A program made the translations under genes and the position numbers. Positions 9,818-18,391 of a stretch of DNA of 32,566 nt are shown here, piece after piece. The notes below the pieces were generated by a model. The model worked only from the letters and a program-made list of their open reading frames with translations. It did no database searches and was not told the origin of the DNA. The stretch is from positions 1-32,566 of the forward strand of contig CAZADH010000030.1 in assembly GCA_964483805.1 (NCBI GenBank), read 5' to 3'. Source of the stretch: CAZADH01 sp964483805. GTDB lineage: Bacteria > Muiribacteriota > Ozemobacteria > Ozemobacterales > Ozemobacteraceae. Position 1 is the first letter of the stretch, and every line of letters starts with the position of its first letter.

Positions 9818-10546
9818 ATGAACAGGTCACGCGCACCGTTTTTCAGAGGGTTGATCGGAGCACTTCTTCTCGTGGCCGGCAGTTGGCATGCTGCGGCTGC
9901 CGCCACTGTCACCTACGGTTTCCGGTCGGGGCACATTTACACCTATCAGTACCGACTCGAGACCAAGGGTGAGATCGGCAATTTCGGCGGACGACAGAGC
10001 GACACCAACGTCGCCACCATGGCGGTCGAGATTCGCGTTCTCGCCAATCGTGACCGCATCATGGTTCTCGACGTCCGCGCCGGCGAATCGGCAATGCGGC
10101 GGTATCTGCGGGCCAACGGCGAATCGGCGCTGGCCCCCGACCACGATCCGGGGCGGCCGGTCCCCCTGTTCTGGACCTTCCCGACCGGCGACTGGGCCGT
10201 GGGCACGAGCCAGCGCCAGACCTGGTCGTTGCCGATCGGCAACCAGCGGGTTCCGGTGCGGTGGGTCCTGACCCTCGAAGCGGGCGAAGCGGCCAAGCAA
10301 CGCGCCACCATCGCCATTGCTGGCCAGGCCTCGCTGCCGGCCACGCAGTCGGTGCGCCGACGCCTGGTCGCCAATGGCCGGATCGAGATGGACCTGCGCG
10401 ACGGTTGCCCGCAAGCCGTCACTCTGCAACTCGACTATACGCTCGACTTCCGCCACAAAGAGATCGCGGTGGTCCGGCCGCTGTGGGCGTACCGTGAAAC
10501 CCGCGCCCTCCAGGTGACCCGCACCGACGGGGGAGGCAGCAAATGA
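9818..10546 (+). CDS. Secreted hypothetical protein, 242 aa
   Basis: I do not recognise the family. The N-terminus is a classical signal peptide: basic MNRSRAPFFR, a hydrophobic core LIGALLLVAG, and cleavage around HAAAAA. The mature part looks beta-rich (TVTYGFRSGHIYTYQYRLET near the start, later LQLDYTLDF) and has no cysteines and no membrane helix. It may be an outer-membrane-associated or periplasmic beta-structured protein. I chose the ATG at 9818 because the one at 9809 lies within the -10 box. Its stop overlaps the ATG of the next gene (ATGA at 10543-10546), so it heads a set of coupled genes for exported proteins. Confidence 0.75.
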   Translation: MNRSRAPFFRGLIGALLLVAGSWHAAAAATVTYGFRSGHIYTYQYRLETKGEIGNFGGRQSDTNVATMAVEIRVLANRDRIMVLDVRAGESAMRRYLRANGESALAPDHDPGRPVPLFWTFPTGDWAVGTSQRQTWSLPIGNQRVPVRWVLTLEAGEAAKQRATIAIAGQASLPATQSVRRRLVANGRIEMDLRDGCPQAVTLQLDYTLDFRHKEIAVVRPLWAYRETRALQVTRTDGGGSK

Positions 10547-11472
10547 CATACCATGTATTTATGCAATCCGCCGGCACCGCCGGCCGGTTACGGTCACGCC
10601 GCGCTCTGGGCTGTCGCGGGGCATTCGTCTGGGCGGTCCTGTGCCTCGTGGGTGCCGGTGCCTGGGCAGCGACCCCGGCCGTCCCGCCTCTGGGCAGCTT
10701 CGAAGACACCGGCGCATTCGGCCTGTGGCTGCTGAACGACGAGGCCCAGACGTTGCAGATTCTGGCCCACGACCGCGCGGTGCTCGACGCGATGCAGGCC
10801 CCACTGCCGGTGTTTCCCGATTTGCCGCGGGGCGCACGCGTCCGCCCGGAACTCCTGCTCATCGACCGGCACCAGCGTATCATGCGTTTCTTTGGTGAGT
10901 TGGTCGATCTGTCGCGGCAGCACCAGGCCCTCAAGGGCAGCAACCGCGGGCTGGAACCGATCAACGCCGGCCTGCAGGCGGCACGCGAACGCCTGACCCT
11001 GCCGTTGTTCCGCCTGTTCATGCAGTATCTCGACGACTTCGCCGCCCTGTATCCGAGCGAGAAGCAGGCGCGGGCCTTGTTGCAGGTTCTGCCCTCGGGG
11101 GCATTCAGCCCCGATTCACCGGGACTGGCCCCCGCCGGCCGTTCACTGGTGGCAGCCGCCCGTCCCGGAGCGACCGCCTCGGGCACTGCTTCCCGCCCGG
11201 CAACGCCGGCAGCCCCACAAGGGAACGACGTATTTGCCCTGTTCGGCGACACGGGCGGGGGCGGTTCGGGTTCAGCGGGAACCCCGGCCGAGGCCGGTTC
11301 AGGCGACCCGGCCCTGACCACGGTAGCGTCCGGGGCCGACGCCGACAACAGCGGCAGCGGTTCGGGCACGGCTGACCCGGCCGCGAACGCGTCCGGCACC
11401 GCCGATGCGAGCGGTTCGGCGGCGGACCCCGGCTCTGGCGCCGACGATCCTTTCAACGTGTTTGGCAAGTGA
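10543..11472 (+). CDS. Secreted hypothetical protein with a low-complexity Gly/Ser/Ala/Asp tail, 309 aa
   Basis: I do not recognise this protein. A long basic N-terminus leads into a hydrophobic stretch (AFVWAVLCLVGAGAWA, about residues 27-42) that looks like a signal peptide ending in AWA. A helical region follows (about 50-190: LNDEAQTLQILAHDRAVL, RFFGELVDLSRQHQALKG). The last 110 residues are rich in Ala, Gly, Ser, Asp and Pro, broken by two similar short motifs, NDVFALFGD and DDPFNVFGK. The low-complexity tail could be a flexible linker or surface segment. It begins inside the stop codon of the upstream gene, preceded by a GGGGGAGG-like ribosome site, and is followed after 55 bases by another secreted protein. 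Confidence 0.75.
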   Translation: MTYHVFMQSAGTAGRLRSRRALGCRGAFVWAVLCLVGAGAWAATPAVPPLGSFEDTGAFGLWLLNDEAQTLQILAHDRAVLDAMQAPLPVFPDLPRGARVRPELLLIDRHQRIMRFFGELVDLSRQHQALKGSNRGLEPINAGLQAARERLTLPLFRLFMQYLDDFAALYPSEKQARALLQVLPSGAFSPDSPGLAPAGRSLVAAARPGATASGTASRPATPAAPQGNDVFALFGDTGGGGSGSAGTPAEAGSGDPALTTVASGADADNSGSGSGTADPAANASGTADASGSAADPGSGADDPFNVFGK

Positions 11473-11527
11473 CGAACCCGGCGCCCGGACCCGGGCGCCC
11501 CATGCAACCCTATCGAGAGGTGCAACG

Positions 11528-12394
11528 ATGAACGGTCGCCCCCGGCAATGGTTCCTGCTGCTGGTTTGTTGGTGTGTTGTATTTACATCGTGCGCATGGG
11601 CGCGCAGCTATGCGCGTGAACCCTGGCCGCCAACGGGGTCGGTGATCGAGGTGGCGATCTGTGACGAACGCGGCCGCCCCTTCCCCACCTGGCCCACCCT
11701 CGATCGGTATCAACGCGACCACAGCCAACGCCGCCTTTACGTCGAAGCGGAGCGTGGCGCCGAGTACCAGATTCGCGTCCGCAACCTGACCGGCGAACGC
11801 ATCGCCGTCATCGTCGCCGTCGACGGCCGCAACATCATCTCAGGAGAACGCAGCTACCTGGTGCGCAGCAACGAGCGCATGTATGTGCTGCAAGCCTATG
11901 AGTCGCGGGTCTACACGGGATGGCGCAGTTCGCGCACCCACGTCAATCGCTTCTACTTCACCGACGCCGGCGACTCCTATGCCGCGGCGTGGGGCGACAT
12001 GGCCGATACCGGCGTCATCGCACTGGCGGCCTTTCGCGAGCGCCGGGCCCCATCACCGCCACCCGACCTGATCACCGACGCCGGCCGACAACCGCGCGCG
12101 GCGCTGAAGTCGCCAGGACCGGCCGCGAGTCGCGCCGGGGTTGCCGCCGAACTGAAGGCCCGCGAACGCGACAGTCGCGCGGGCACCGGGTATGGGGAGT
12201 CGACCTACTCACCCTCCCGCACGGTCGAGTTCGACGCCGAGAACTACCCCGCCGAAAAGGTGTTCATCAAGTATGAGTGGCCCGATGTGCTCGAGCGCCA
12301 GGGCATCAAGCCGAGCGACCGCAGCCCGAGGACGCCGCACTGGAACGATGCGCAAGACGGGCAGTACGCACCCCGGCCGCCACGGCCGCACTGA
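11528..12394 (+). CDS. Secreted hypothetical protein, 288 aa
   Basis: The signal peptide is MNGRPRQWFLLLVCWCVVF followed by TSCAWARS. A Cys sits near the cleavage site, but the preceding residues (FTS) make a poor lipobox, so signal peptidase I cleavage after AWA seems as likely as lipidation. The core (about residues 40-185) is beta-like, with conserved-looking stretches VEAERGAEYQIRVRN, VDGRNIISG and NRFYFTDAGDSYAAAWGD, followed by a short GVIALAAF strand. I have an impression of similar unnamed exported proteins in other Gram-negatives, but no function. The tail is Pro/Arg-rich. GAGAGG lies just upstream of the ATG. One GTATTTAC copy lies in the signal peptide at 11579. The gene is the last of three on this strand and ends at a strong hairpin. 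Confidence 0.75.
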   Translation: MNGRPRQWFLLLVCWCVVFTSCAWARSYAREPWPPTGSVIEVAICDERGRPFPTWPTLDRYQRDHSQRRLYVEAERGAEYQIRVRNLTGERIAVIVAVDGRNIISGERSYLVRSNERMYVLQAYESRVYTGWRSSRTHVNRFYFTDAGDSYAAAWGDMADTGVIALAAFRERRAPSPPPDLITDAGRQPRAALKSPGPAASRAGVAAELKARERDSRAGTGYGESTYSPSRTVEFDAENYPAEKVFIKYEWPDVLERQGIKPSDRSPRTPHWNDAQDGQYAPRPPRPH

Positions 12395-12414
12395 CGCCAC
12401 AGACCGTTACGCAG

Positions 12415-12458
12415 ACGACCCCAAGAAGCCCGGATCCCCGGTTTCTTCTTGGGGTCGT
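12415..12458. terminator. Strong hairpin, probable bidirectional terminator
   Basis: A 14-bp perfect stem (12415-12428 with 12445-12458, ACGACCCCAAGAAG and its complement) is followed by TT. It sits between the 3' ends of the secreted-protein cluster (plus) and rpoD (minus). Confidence 0.75.
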
Positions 12459-12484
12459 TTCCTGGGGAACGGCGCGCGTGCCGA

Positions 12485-13604
<1,120 letters not shown>

Positions 13605-13612
<8 letters not shown>

Positions 13613-14582
13613 GATCGGCCTCCGGTCCCGATTTGACCTGGCCCATCGCCCGGAACTTGGCGTAACGCCGACGCACGAGTTCATCGGGTGGGAGTCGTTC
13701 GAGTCGTTCCAGGTTGGCCAGGAGAGCGTCACCAAGACGTTCGGCCATCGCCTGGGGATTGGTGTGGGCGCCCCCGATGGGCTCGGGAACGATTTCATCG
13801 ATCACCCCGAGATCGAGGAGATCGCGGGCGGTGATGCGCAACTGGCGCGCCGCATCACGCGCTTTGCTGGCATCCTTCCAGAGGATGGCGGCACACCCCT
13901 CGGGCGAAATGACCGAATAGATCGCGTGTTCGAGCATGATGATGTGGTCACCGATCCCGACGGCCAGTGCTCCACCCGACCCCCCCTCGCCGATGATCGT
14001 CACGAGAATGGGCACCGACAAGCGCACGATGTCGCGCAGGTTGCGCGCGATGGCCTCGCCTTGCCCTCGTTCTTCGGCACCGATGCCGGGAAATGCACCG
14101 GGGGTGTCGACGAGAACGATGACGGGCAGTCGAAACTTCTCGGCCATTTGAAAGTGACGCAGCGCTTTGCGGTAGCCCTCCGGATGCGGCATGCCGAAGT
14201 TGCGCTCCAGGTTTTCTTCGGTATCGTGCCCCTTTTGGTGCCCGATGATGAACACCGGGTGCCCGCGAAACTCAGCAGGCCCCCCGACCATCGACGAGTC
14301 ATCGGCATAAAGCCGGTCACCGTGAAGCTCAACGAACGAGTCGCCACACAAGAAACGGGCGTAATCGAGCGTGCTGGGCCGCTCGACGTGACGGGCAACC
14401 TGAGCCGTTTGCCAGGGTTGCAGATCTTTGTAGATCTCGAGCTTCATCGCCTCGATCTTTTCGGCGATGGCATCGATCTCGCGACTGAGATCGATCTGGC
14501 CGTCTTCGGAGAGTGCTTTCAGATCGCGAAGGCGCTTCTCGAGTTCGACGATCGGGCGTTCGAATTCAAAAACCATCGGCAT
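13605..14582 (-). CDS. accA: Acetyl-CoA carboxylase carboxyltransferase, alpha subunit
   Basis: AccA pairs with AccD to move the carboxyl group from carboxybiotin to acetyl-CoA, the first step of fatty-acid synthesis in the cytoplasm. The 325-residue length and a series of recognised motifs support the call: a coiled N-terminus (EFERPIVELEKRLRDLKAL), ELHGDRLYADD, IIGHQKGHDT, NFGMPHPEGYRKALR, LVDTPGAFPGIGAEERGQ and GEGGSGGALAVG. The ATG at 14582 is preceded by GAGG that overlaps the accD stop, ten bases away. An internal Met two codons in is an alternative. The last eight bases overlap rpoD. Confidence 0.97.
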
Positions 14583-14592
14583 AGGTGAATCC

Positions 14593-15426
14593 TCAGCGAC
14601 GGTGAAGCAGCTTGAGCAGCCGCGCGACGGTGGATTTGAGATCCCGGCGGTGCACGACCCGGTCGATCATGCCGTGTTTGAGCAAGAACTCGGCCCGTTG
14701 AAACCCATCGGGAAGCTTCTGCCGAATCGTCTGTTCGATGACGCGTGGGCCCGCAAACCCGATCAGCGCGCCAGGTTCGGTGAGATTGATGTCGCCGAGC
14801 ATGGCGAAACTGGCGGTCACGCCACCGGTGGTTGGATCGGTCAGGATCGAGATGAAGGGCAGGCGCGCATCGGCGAGGCGTGCGAGCGCCTGCGAGGTTT
14901 TGGCCATCTGCATGAGCGACAGGATGCCTTCCTGCATACGTGCACCGCCCGATGCCGAGACCACCACCACCGGGGCATTCGCCGCGATGGCGGTTTCGAT
15001 CAACCGGGTGACTTTCTCACCCACGACCGAGCCCATGCTGCCGCCCATGAACTCGAAGTTCATGACGCCCAGAAGGATCGGTATGCCCTCAATGCGGGCT
15101 TTGCCGCAGGTCACGGCATCATAGGTGTCGGTGGTCTTGAGCGACTTTTTGACCCGGTCGGGATAACTCAGTTGATCGACGAACTCGAGCGGGTCGCCCG
15201 AGGTCATGGTTGCATCGAATTCGACGAAGGTGTTGTCGTCGGCCAGCAGCGTAATGCGGTCCCATACGGGCATGCGCAGGTGATGGTCGCAATGCGGACA
15301 CAGGTGAAGATGCTTCGCGAGCTCTTTGGCCAACAGGACTTCCTGGCACTGCGGACACTGGTTCCAGAGTTCCTGTGGCGGGGTCTTCGGCTTTTTTCGG
15401 CCGGTAATGCGGTCAAGCCAGCCCAA
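14593..15426 (-). CDS. accD: Acetyl-CoA carboxylase carboxyltransferase, beta subunit
   Basis: This is the beta subunit of the carboxyltransferase. An N-terminal Cys4 zinc finger (CPQC near residue 24 and CPHC near 43) is followed by the carboxyltransferase core (ILLGVMNFEFMGGSMGSVVG, SASGGARMQEG, DPTTGGVTASFAMLGDI). The 277-residue length is typical. The start codon is TTG at 15426, giving MGWLDRITG, supported by GGAGGT six bases upstream and the family's usual N-terminus. It is the first gene of the accD-accA-rpoD operon. Confidence 0.96.
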   Translation of the reverse strand: MGWLDRITGRKKPKTPPQELWNQCPQCQEVLLAKELAKHLHLCPHCDHHLRMPVWDRITLLADDNTFVEFDATMTSGDPLEFVDQLSYPDRVKKSLKTTDTYDAVTCGKARIEGIPILLGVMNFEFMGGSMGSVVGEKVTRLIETAIAANAPVVVVSASGGARMQEGILSLMQMAKTSQALARLADARLPFISILTDPTTGGVTASFAMLGDINLTEPGALIGFAGPRVIEQTIRQKLPDGFQRAEFLLKHGMIDRVVHRRDLKSTVARLLKLLHRR

Positions 15427-15476
15427 CGAGGCACCTCCGCGGGGTTCCGGGACCCTGTCCCGAGAAGCATTTTCAA

Positions 15477-15505
15477 TCTATACCAGAAACCCCGTGTCGA
15501 TTCAA
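15477..15505 (-). promoter_or_regulatory. Promoter of the accD-accA-rpoD operon
   Basis: Read on the minus strand, TTGAAT (15505-15500) is 17 bases from TATAGA (15482-15477). The -10 box is preceded by TGG, an extended -10 signature. The transcript would start near 15470, about 44 bases before the accD TTG. Confidence 0.5.
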
Positions 15506-15560
15506 GCAATTGCGCATCCTCAGCGCACTCGCACCTCGACCTGACCGAGCGGCGTTAAAC

Positions 15561-15594
15561 GGCCCCGCCACCGGCTCGAGCCGGTGGCGGGGCC
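15561..15594 (-). terminator. GC-rich hairpin downstream of the cytochrome gene
   Basis: This perfect palindrome (GGCCCCGCCACCGGCTC and its complement, no real loop) lies just after the stop of the diheme lipoprotein gene. On the minus strand it is followed by GTTTAA, a weak U-tract. Confidence 0.6.
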
Positions 15595-15609
15595 TGGAGC
15601 CCGACGAAC

Positions 15610-16650
15610 TCAGAAGTTTTTGGTCGTGAAGGTGAGCTTGCCGGTGACCTTCTGTTCACCCGGCAACGCCGGAATGTTCGTGGTCGAGATCTTGTAGGTG
15701 TATTTCGTGTTCGGGCGCAGACCGGTCTCGGTGGTCAGGCGGGTGCGCGCGGTCTGGTCTTTGGTCGCGTTGCCCAGGTAAGGCAGGACCTGGCCGGTCG
15801 GCAACTGCAGTTCGATCGTGTAGGCGCACGATTCACGGCACTTGAGGGTGATCCAACATTCCGAGGTTTGCGGTTCGGCGACCACCTCATAGAAGAAGTT
15901 GTCGTCTTCGTCCGTGCCCGAGGTGGTGGAGGTCGGTTCGGCCGGTTTCTCCAGGGTGGTGAACGACAACACCCCGATCATCGCAGTGCTGGTCACATTA
16001 CCGGCTTTGTCGGTGCAGATGATCTCGTAGGTGTAGGCGGTCTTTTCGACCAGGCCTTCAAACAGGAACTTGTGGCTCTTGACGTAGGTCGTCGAGACGG
16101 GGAACTCGAAGCGGTCCCCTTCCTTGTTGCGCACGATGATGCGGCTGATGCAGTCCTCGTCGGTGCTCCAATTGATCTGCACCTGCGAATAGGTCGGATT
16201 GGCGACGATGCCCTTAACGATCGGCGGCGTGGTGTCGCCAAATCCCGGAACCCCATTGGTGCCGTGGCAGAGGTAGCACAGGCTGGTGTCGGAGTAGTTG
16301 TGATCGGGAATGCGGCTCTGGTCGGTATGACACGAGAAGCACTGAGCCTGCTGCCACCCCGGATGCATGTTGCTGAGCATCGGGGCGTTGCTGTGCCCGG
16401 TGGTCGTGGTCGGATTGGGCAGCGTCACGATCGGCGTGGTGATCGCACCGACACCGGACGTCTGACCGCTGGTGACCGTCCCGGCACTCGTGTTGACCAC
16501 TGGATACGCGATCAACGGATTGACGCTCGACGAGCTTGAATCGGTGCTGTCGGAACAACCGACCAGAACGAACGCACCGGCGGCCAGTATTGCAAGCAGC
16601 AGCCAAGGATGTTGGCCCCGCATTCTCGGGCGATGACGGCTGTTGGACAT
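15610..16650 (-). CDS. Diheme c-type cytochrome lipoprotein with fibronectin type III-like domains
   Basis: A lipoprotein signal (hydrophobic LLLAILAAGAFVL, then lipobox LVGC) would anchor this protein to a membrane outside the cytoplasm. A Ser/Thr-rich linker follows. Two heme-attachment sites, CFSCH (near residue 100) and CYLCH (near 124), then lie 24 residues apart. The rest is two beta-sandwich, fibronectin type III-like segments (about 135-235 and 250-345), each ending in a similar Thr-rich strand (LSFTT, LTFTT). The second carries three extra cysteines (SECWITLKCRESC). A role in extracellular electron transfer or a multiheme complex is possible, but no partner gene is nearby. The ATG at 16650 has GGAGG about 12 bases upstream; an ATG at 16623 is an alternative. 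Confidence 0.8.
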   Translation of the reverse strand: MSNSRHRPRMRGQHPWLLLAILAAGAFVLVGCSDSTDSSSSSVNPLIAYPVVNTSAGTVTSGQTSGVGAITTPIVTLPNPTTTTGHSNAPMLSNMHPGWQQAQCFSCHTDQSRIPDHNYSDTSLCYLCHGTNGVPGFGDTTPPIVKGIVANPTYSQVQINWSTDEDCISRIIVRNKEGDRFEFPVSTTYVKSHKFLFEGLVEKTAYTYEIICTDKAGNVTSTAMIGVLSFTTLEKPAEPTSTTSGTDEDDNFFYEVVAEPQTSECWITLKCRESCAYTIELQLPTGQVLPYLGNATKDQTARTRLTTETGLRPNTKYTYKISTTNIPALPGEQKVTGKLTFTTKNF

Positions 16651-16895
16651 GGTGCGGATCGTGCCTCCATTGATGTACTTGGGCACAAGGCCCCCCGGTG
16701 GCGGCGGGCGCCTGGCGTGCCATGAATACCTGGGCGATATATCGACATCGGACGCCCTCGAGTTGAGAGGAACGCCGAAAAAAGACAACCTCGCGGGCAT
16801 CTGCGAAAAAGAAGGAAAACATCGTAAACAAAGCGCAATGTTCGACCGATGTGGGCAGGGACAGGCCGACCCGGCCTGCTGCCGTAGCGCTCTTC

Positions 16896-16904
16896 TGCTA
16901 TACT
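16896..16904 (+). promoter_or_regulatory. Extended -10 promoter for the lspA-lgt cluster
   Basis: TGC directly precedes TATACT (16899-16904), an extended -10 element. No good -35 box is seen. The transcript would start near 16911, about 25 bases before lspA. The rest of 16651-16935 is a divergent intergenic stretch with A-rich patches and the palindrome CGATATATCG around 16735-16744. No gene is seen in it. Confidence 0.5.
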
Positions 16905-16935
16905 GGCAACAGTCAATAAGAGTGGGGCATCGCCA

Positions 16936-17535
16936 ATGGGAAAACTGAAAGACCTCGCCCTGTGGTTTATGGTTTCGATCGTTGCGGGTTTGATGGTGGC
17001 CGTCGTGTATCCGTTCTATGTGGTGCGCAACCTCGGATACCACCTGCGGGCGCCGTCTGTACTGTTGTATTCGCTGGTGTTCTTCGCCCTCGATCGCGCC
17101 AGCAAGGCCGTGATCAACTCGGGTCTGTTCACCTTCCCGATTCCGGTCATTGATGGTTTTTTCAATATTGCGTATGTAAGGAATCCGGGTGTCGCTTTCG
17201 GCTGGTTCCCCGATTGGCGACTGCCGCCGATTCTGATGGCCTTGTTAATGGTTGTCATTATCGCGTATTACAGTTTCCAGTTGAGCACGCAAGAGAAGCT
17301 GACGCGCTGGGCGCTGGCGCTCCTCGTTGGCGGCGCCATGGGCAACCTCTATGATCGCATCTCGTACGGGTATGTCATCGACTTTATCGAGTTCCATTAC
17401 AAGACGATGACGTTCCCGGTCTTCAACTTCGCCGACATCGCCATCGACGTCGGCGTGGCGCTGCTGTTCATCGACATTTTCTTCTTGAGTCCCGAAGAGG
17501 AGCCGAAGACCGAGGCTCAGGCCACCACGGCCTGA
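16936..17535 (+). CDS. lspA: Lipoprotein signal peptidase (signal peptidase II)
   Basis: LspA is an inner-membrane aspartyl protease that removes the signal peptide from prolipoproteins after lipidation. The two catalytic aspartates are D140 (GGAMGNLYDR) and D167 (FPVFNFADIAID), 27 residues apart as in E. coli. The usual VRNPGVAFGW motif near residue 80 is present. The protein has 199 residues, longer than the usual 160 or so, because an extra membrane helix (DLALWFMVSIVAGLMVAVVY, about 6-25) precedes the normal first helix (SVLLYSLVFFALDRASK). The ATG at 16936 follows GTGGGG. The lgt-like genes immediately downstream act in the preceding step of the same pathway. Confidence 0.93.
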   Translation: MGKLKDLALWFMVSIVAGLMVAVVYPFYVVRNLGYHLRAPSVLLYSLVFFALDRASKAVINSGLFTFPIPVIDGFFNIAYVRNPGVAFGWFPDWRLPPILMALLMVVIIAYYSFQLSTQEKLTRWALALLVGGAMGNLYDRISYGYVIDFIEFHYKTMTFPVFNFADIAIDVGVALLFIDIFFLSPEEEPKTEAQATTA

Positions 17536-17572
17536 CCGACCGACACCAGCGCGCAGGGGAGCATCCGCACCG

Positions 17573-18352
17573 ATGATGCCGATCCTCCTGCACACCCCGT
17601 GGTTCAACGTCTATAGTTACGGGCTGCTCGGGGCCCTCGGCTACGGTCTGGCCACCGCCTGGATCCTGCGGGCGGCCCGCCGCGACGGACTCGATGCCGA
17701 TGCCGTGTTCGACATGCTGATCGTCATGATGGTGGTCGGCGTGCTGGGGGCACGCGTCGCATTTCTCATCGAGATGGCCCCACTCGTCGAAAAGCTGCCA
17801 CCGTTCTGGGCCATCGAGAGCGGCGGACTCACCTTTTACGGGGCCTGGATCTGCTCGACGGTGTGGTGCTTCATCTTTCTCGCCTGGAAGAAGATGCCTT
17901 TCTGGCGCACCATGGATGCGGTCGGCATGGGGTGGCCGCTGGGCATGGCGTTCGCCCGTTGCGGGTGCTTGTTCGCCGGCTGCTGCTACGGCACGCCGAC
18001 GACGCTGCCTTGGGGCCTGGTGTTTCCGCAGGCCGGCCCGATGCCGCGCCATCCGACCCAACTGTATGAAGTCGTCTGTTTTCTCGCGGTCTTCGCGCTG
18101 ATGCAGTGGTATGGACCACGCCGCCGTGCGTGGGGCCAGCCGTTCGTGCTGTCGATCGGCACCTATGCGGTGGTCCGCTGGTTCCTGGAGTTCTGGCGGG
18201 AAGAAAACGCGGTATGGGCGGCGGGCATGACCTTTTCGCAGATGCTGAGCATCGCTCTGGCGTTGCTGGCCGGGGCCATCTTCGTGCAACAGGGCCGCAA
18301 CCCGCACGCCCAGGTGTCGCCCCGCGAACCGGCCTTGCCCCCGGCATCCTGA
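17573..18352 (+). CDS. lgt: Prolipoprotein diacylglyceryl transferase family protein, copy 1
   Basis: The Lgt family transfers diacylglycerol from phosphatidylglycerol to the lipobox Cys of prolipoproteins in the inner membrane. This 259-residue protein has seven or so membrane helices and the family landmarks SYGLLGALGYG (N-terminal), SGGLTFYGAWI and HPTQLYE. The usual GRxGNF signature reads ARCGCLFAGCCYG (about 127-139), and the position of E. coli His103 is Tyr (TFYGA). This Cys-rich form is shared with the next gene and, as I recall, with Lgt-like proteins of several phyla. Whether this copy is catalytic is uncertain because it departs further from the canonical motif than copy 2. ATG at 17573 or 17576, with AGGGGAGC upstream. 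Confidence 0.85.
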   Translation: MMPILLHTPWFNVYSYGLLGALGYGLATAWILRAARRDGLDADAVFDMLIVMMVVGVLGARVAFLIEMAPLVEKLPPFWAIESGGLTFYGAWICSTVWCFIFLAWKKMPFWRTMDAVGMGWPLGMAFARCGCLFAGCCYGTPTTLPWGLVFPQAGPMPRHPTQLYEVVCFLAVFALMQWYGPRRRAWGQPFVLSIGTYAVVRWFLEFWREENAVWAAGMTFSQMLSIALALLAGAIFVQQGRNPHAQVSPREPALPPAS

Positions 18353-18391
18353 CGCAGCGAACTCAGACGGCCGACGCAACAGGAATACATT

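Noticed and set aside
10419..11525. Minus-strand open frame opposite the Gly/Ala-rich secreted protein
   Set aside because: It mirrors a low-complexity coding tail; the plus-strand frame has a signal peptide and start-stop coupling with its neighbour.
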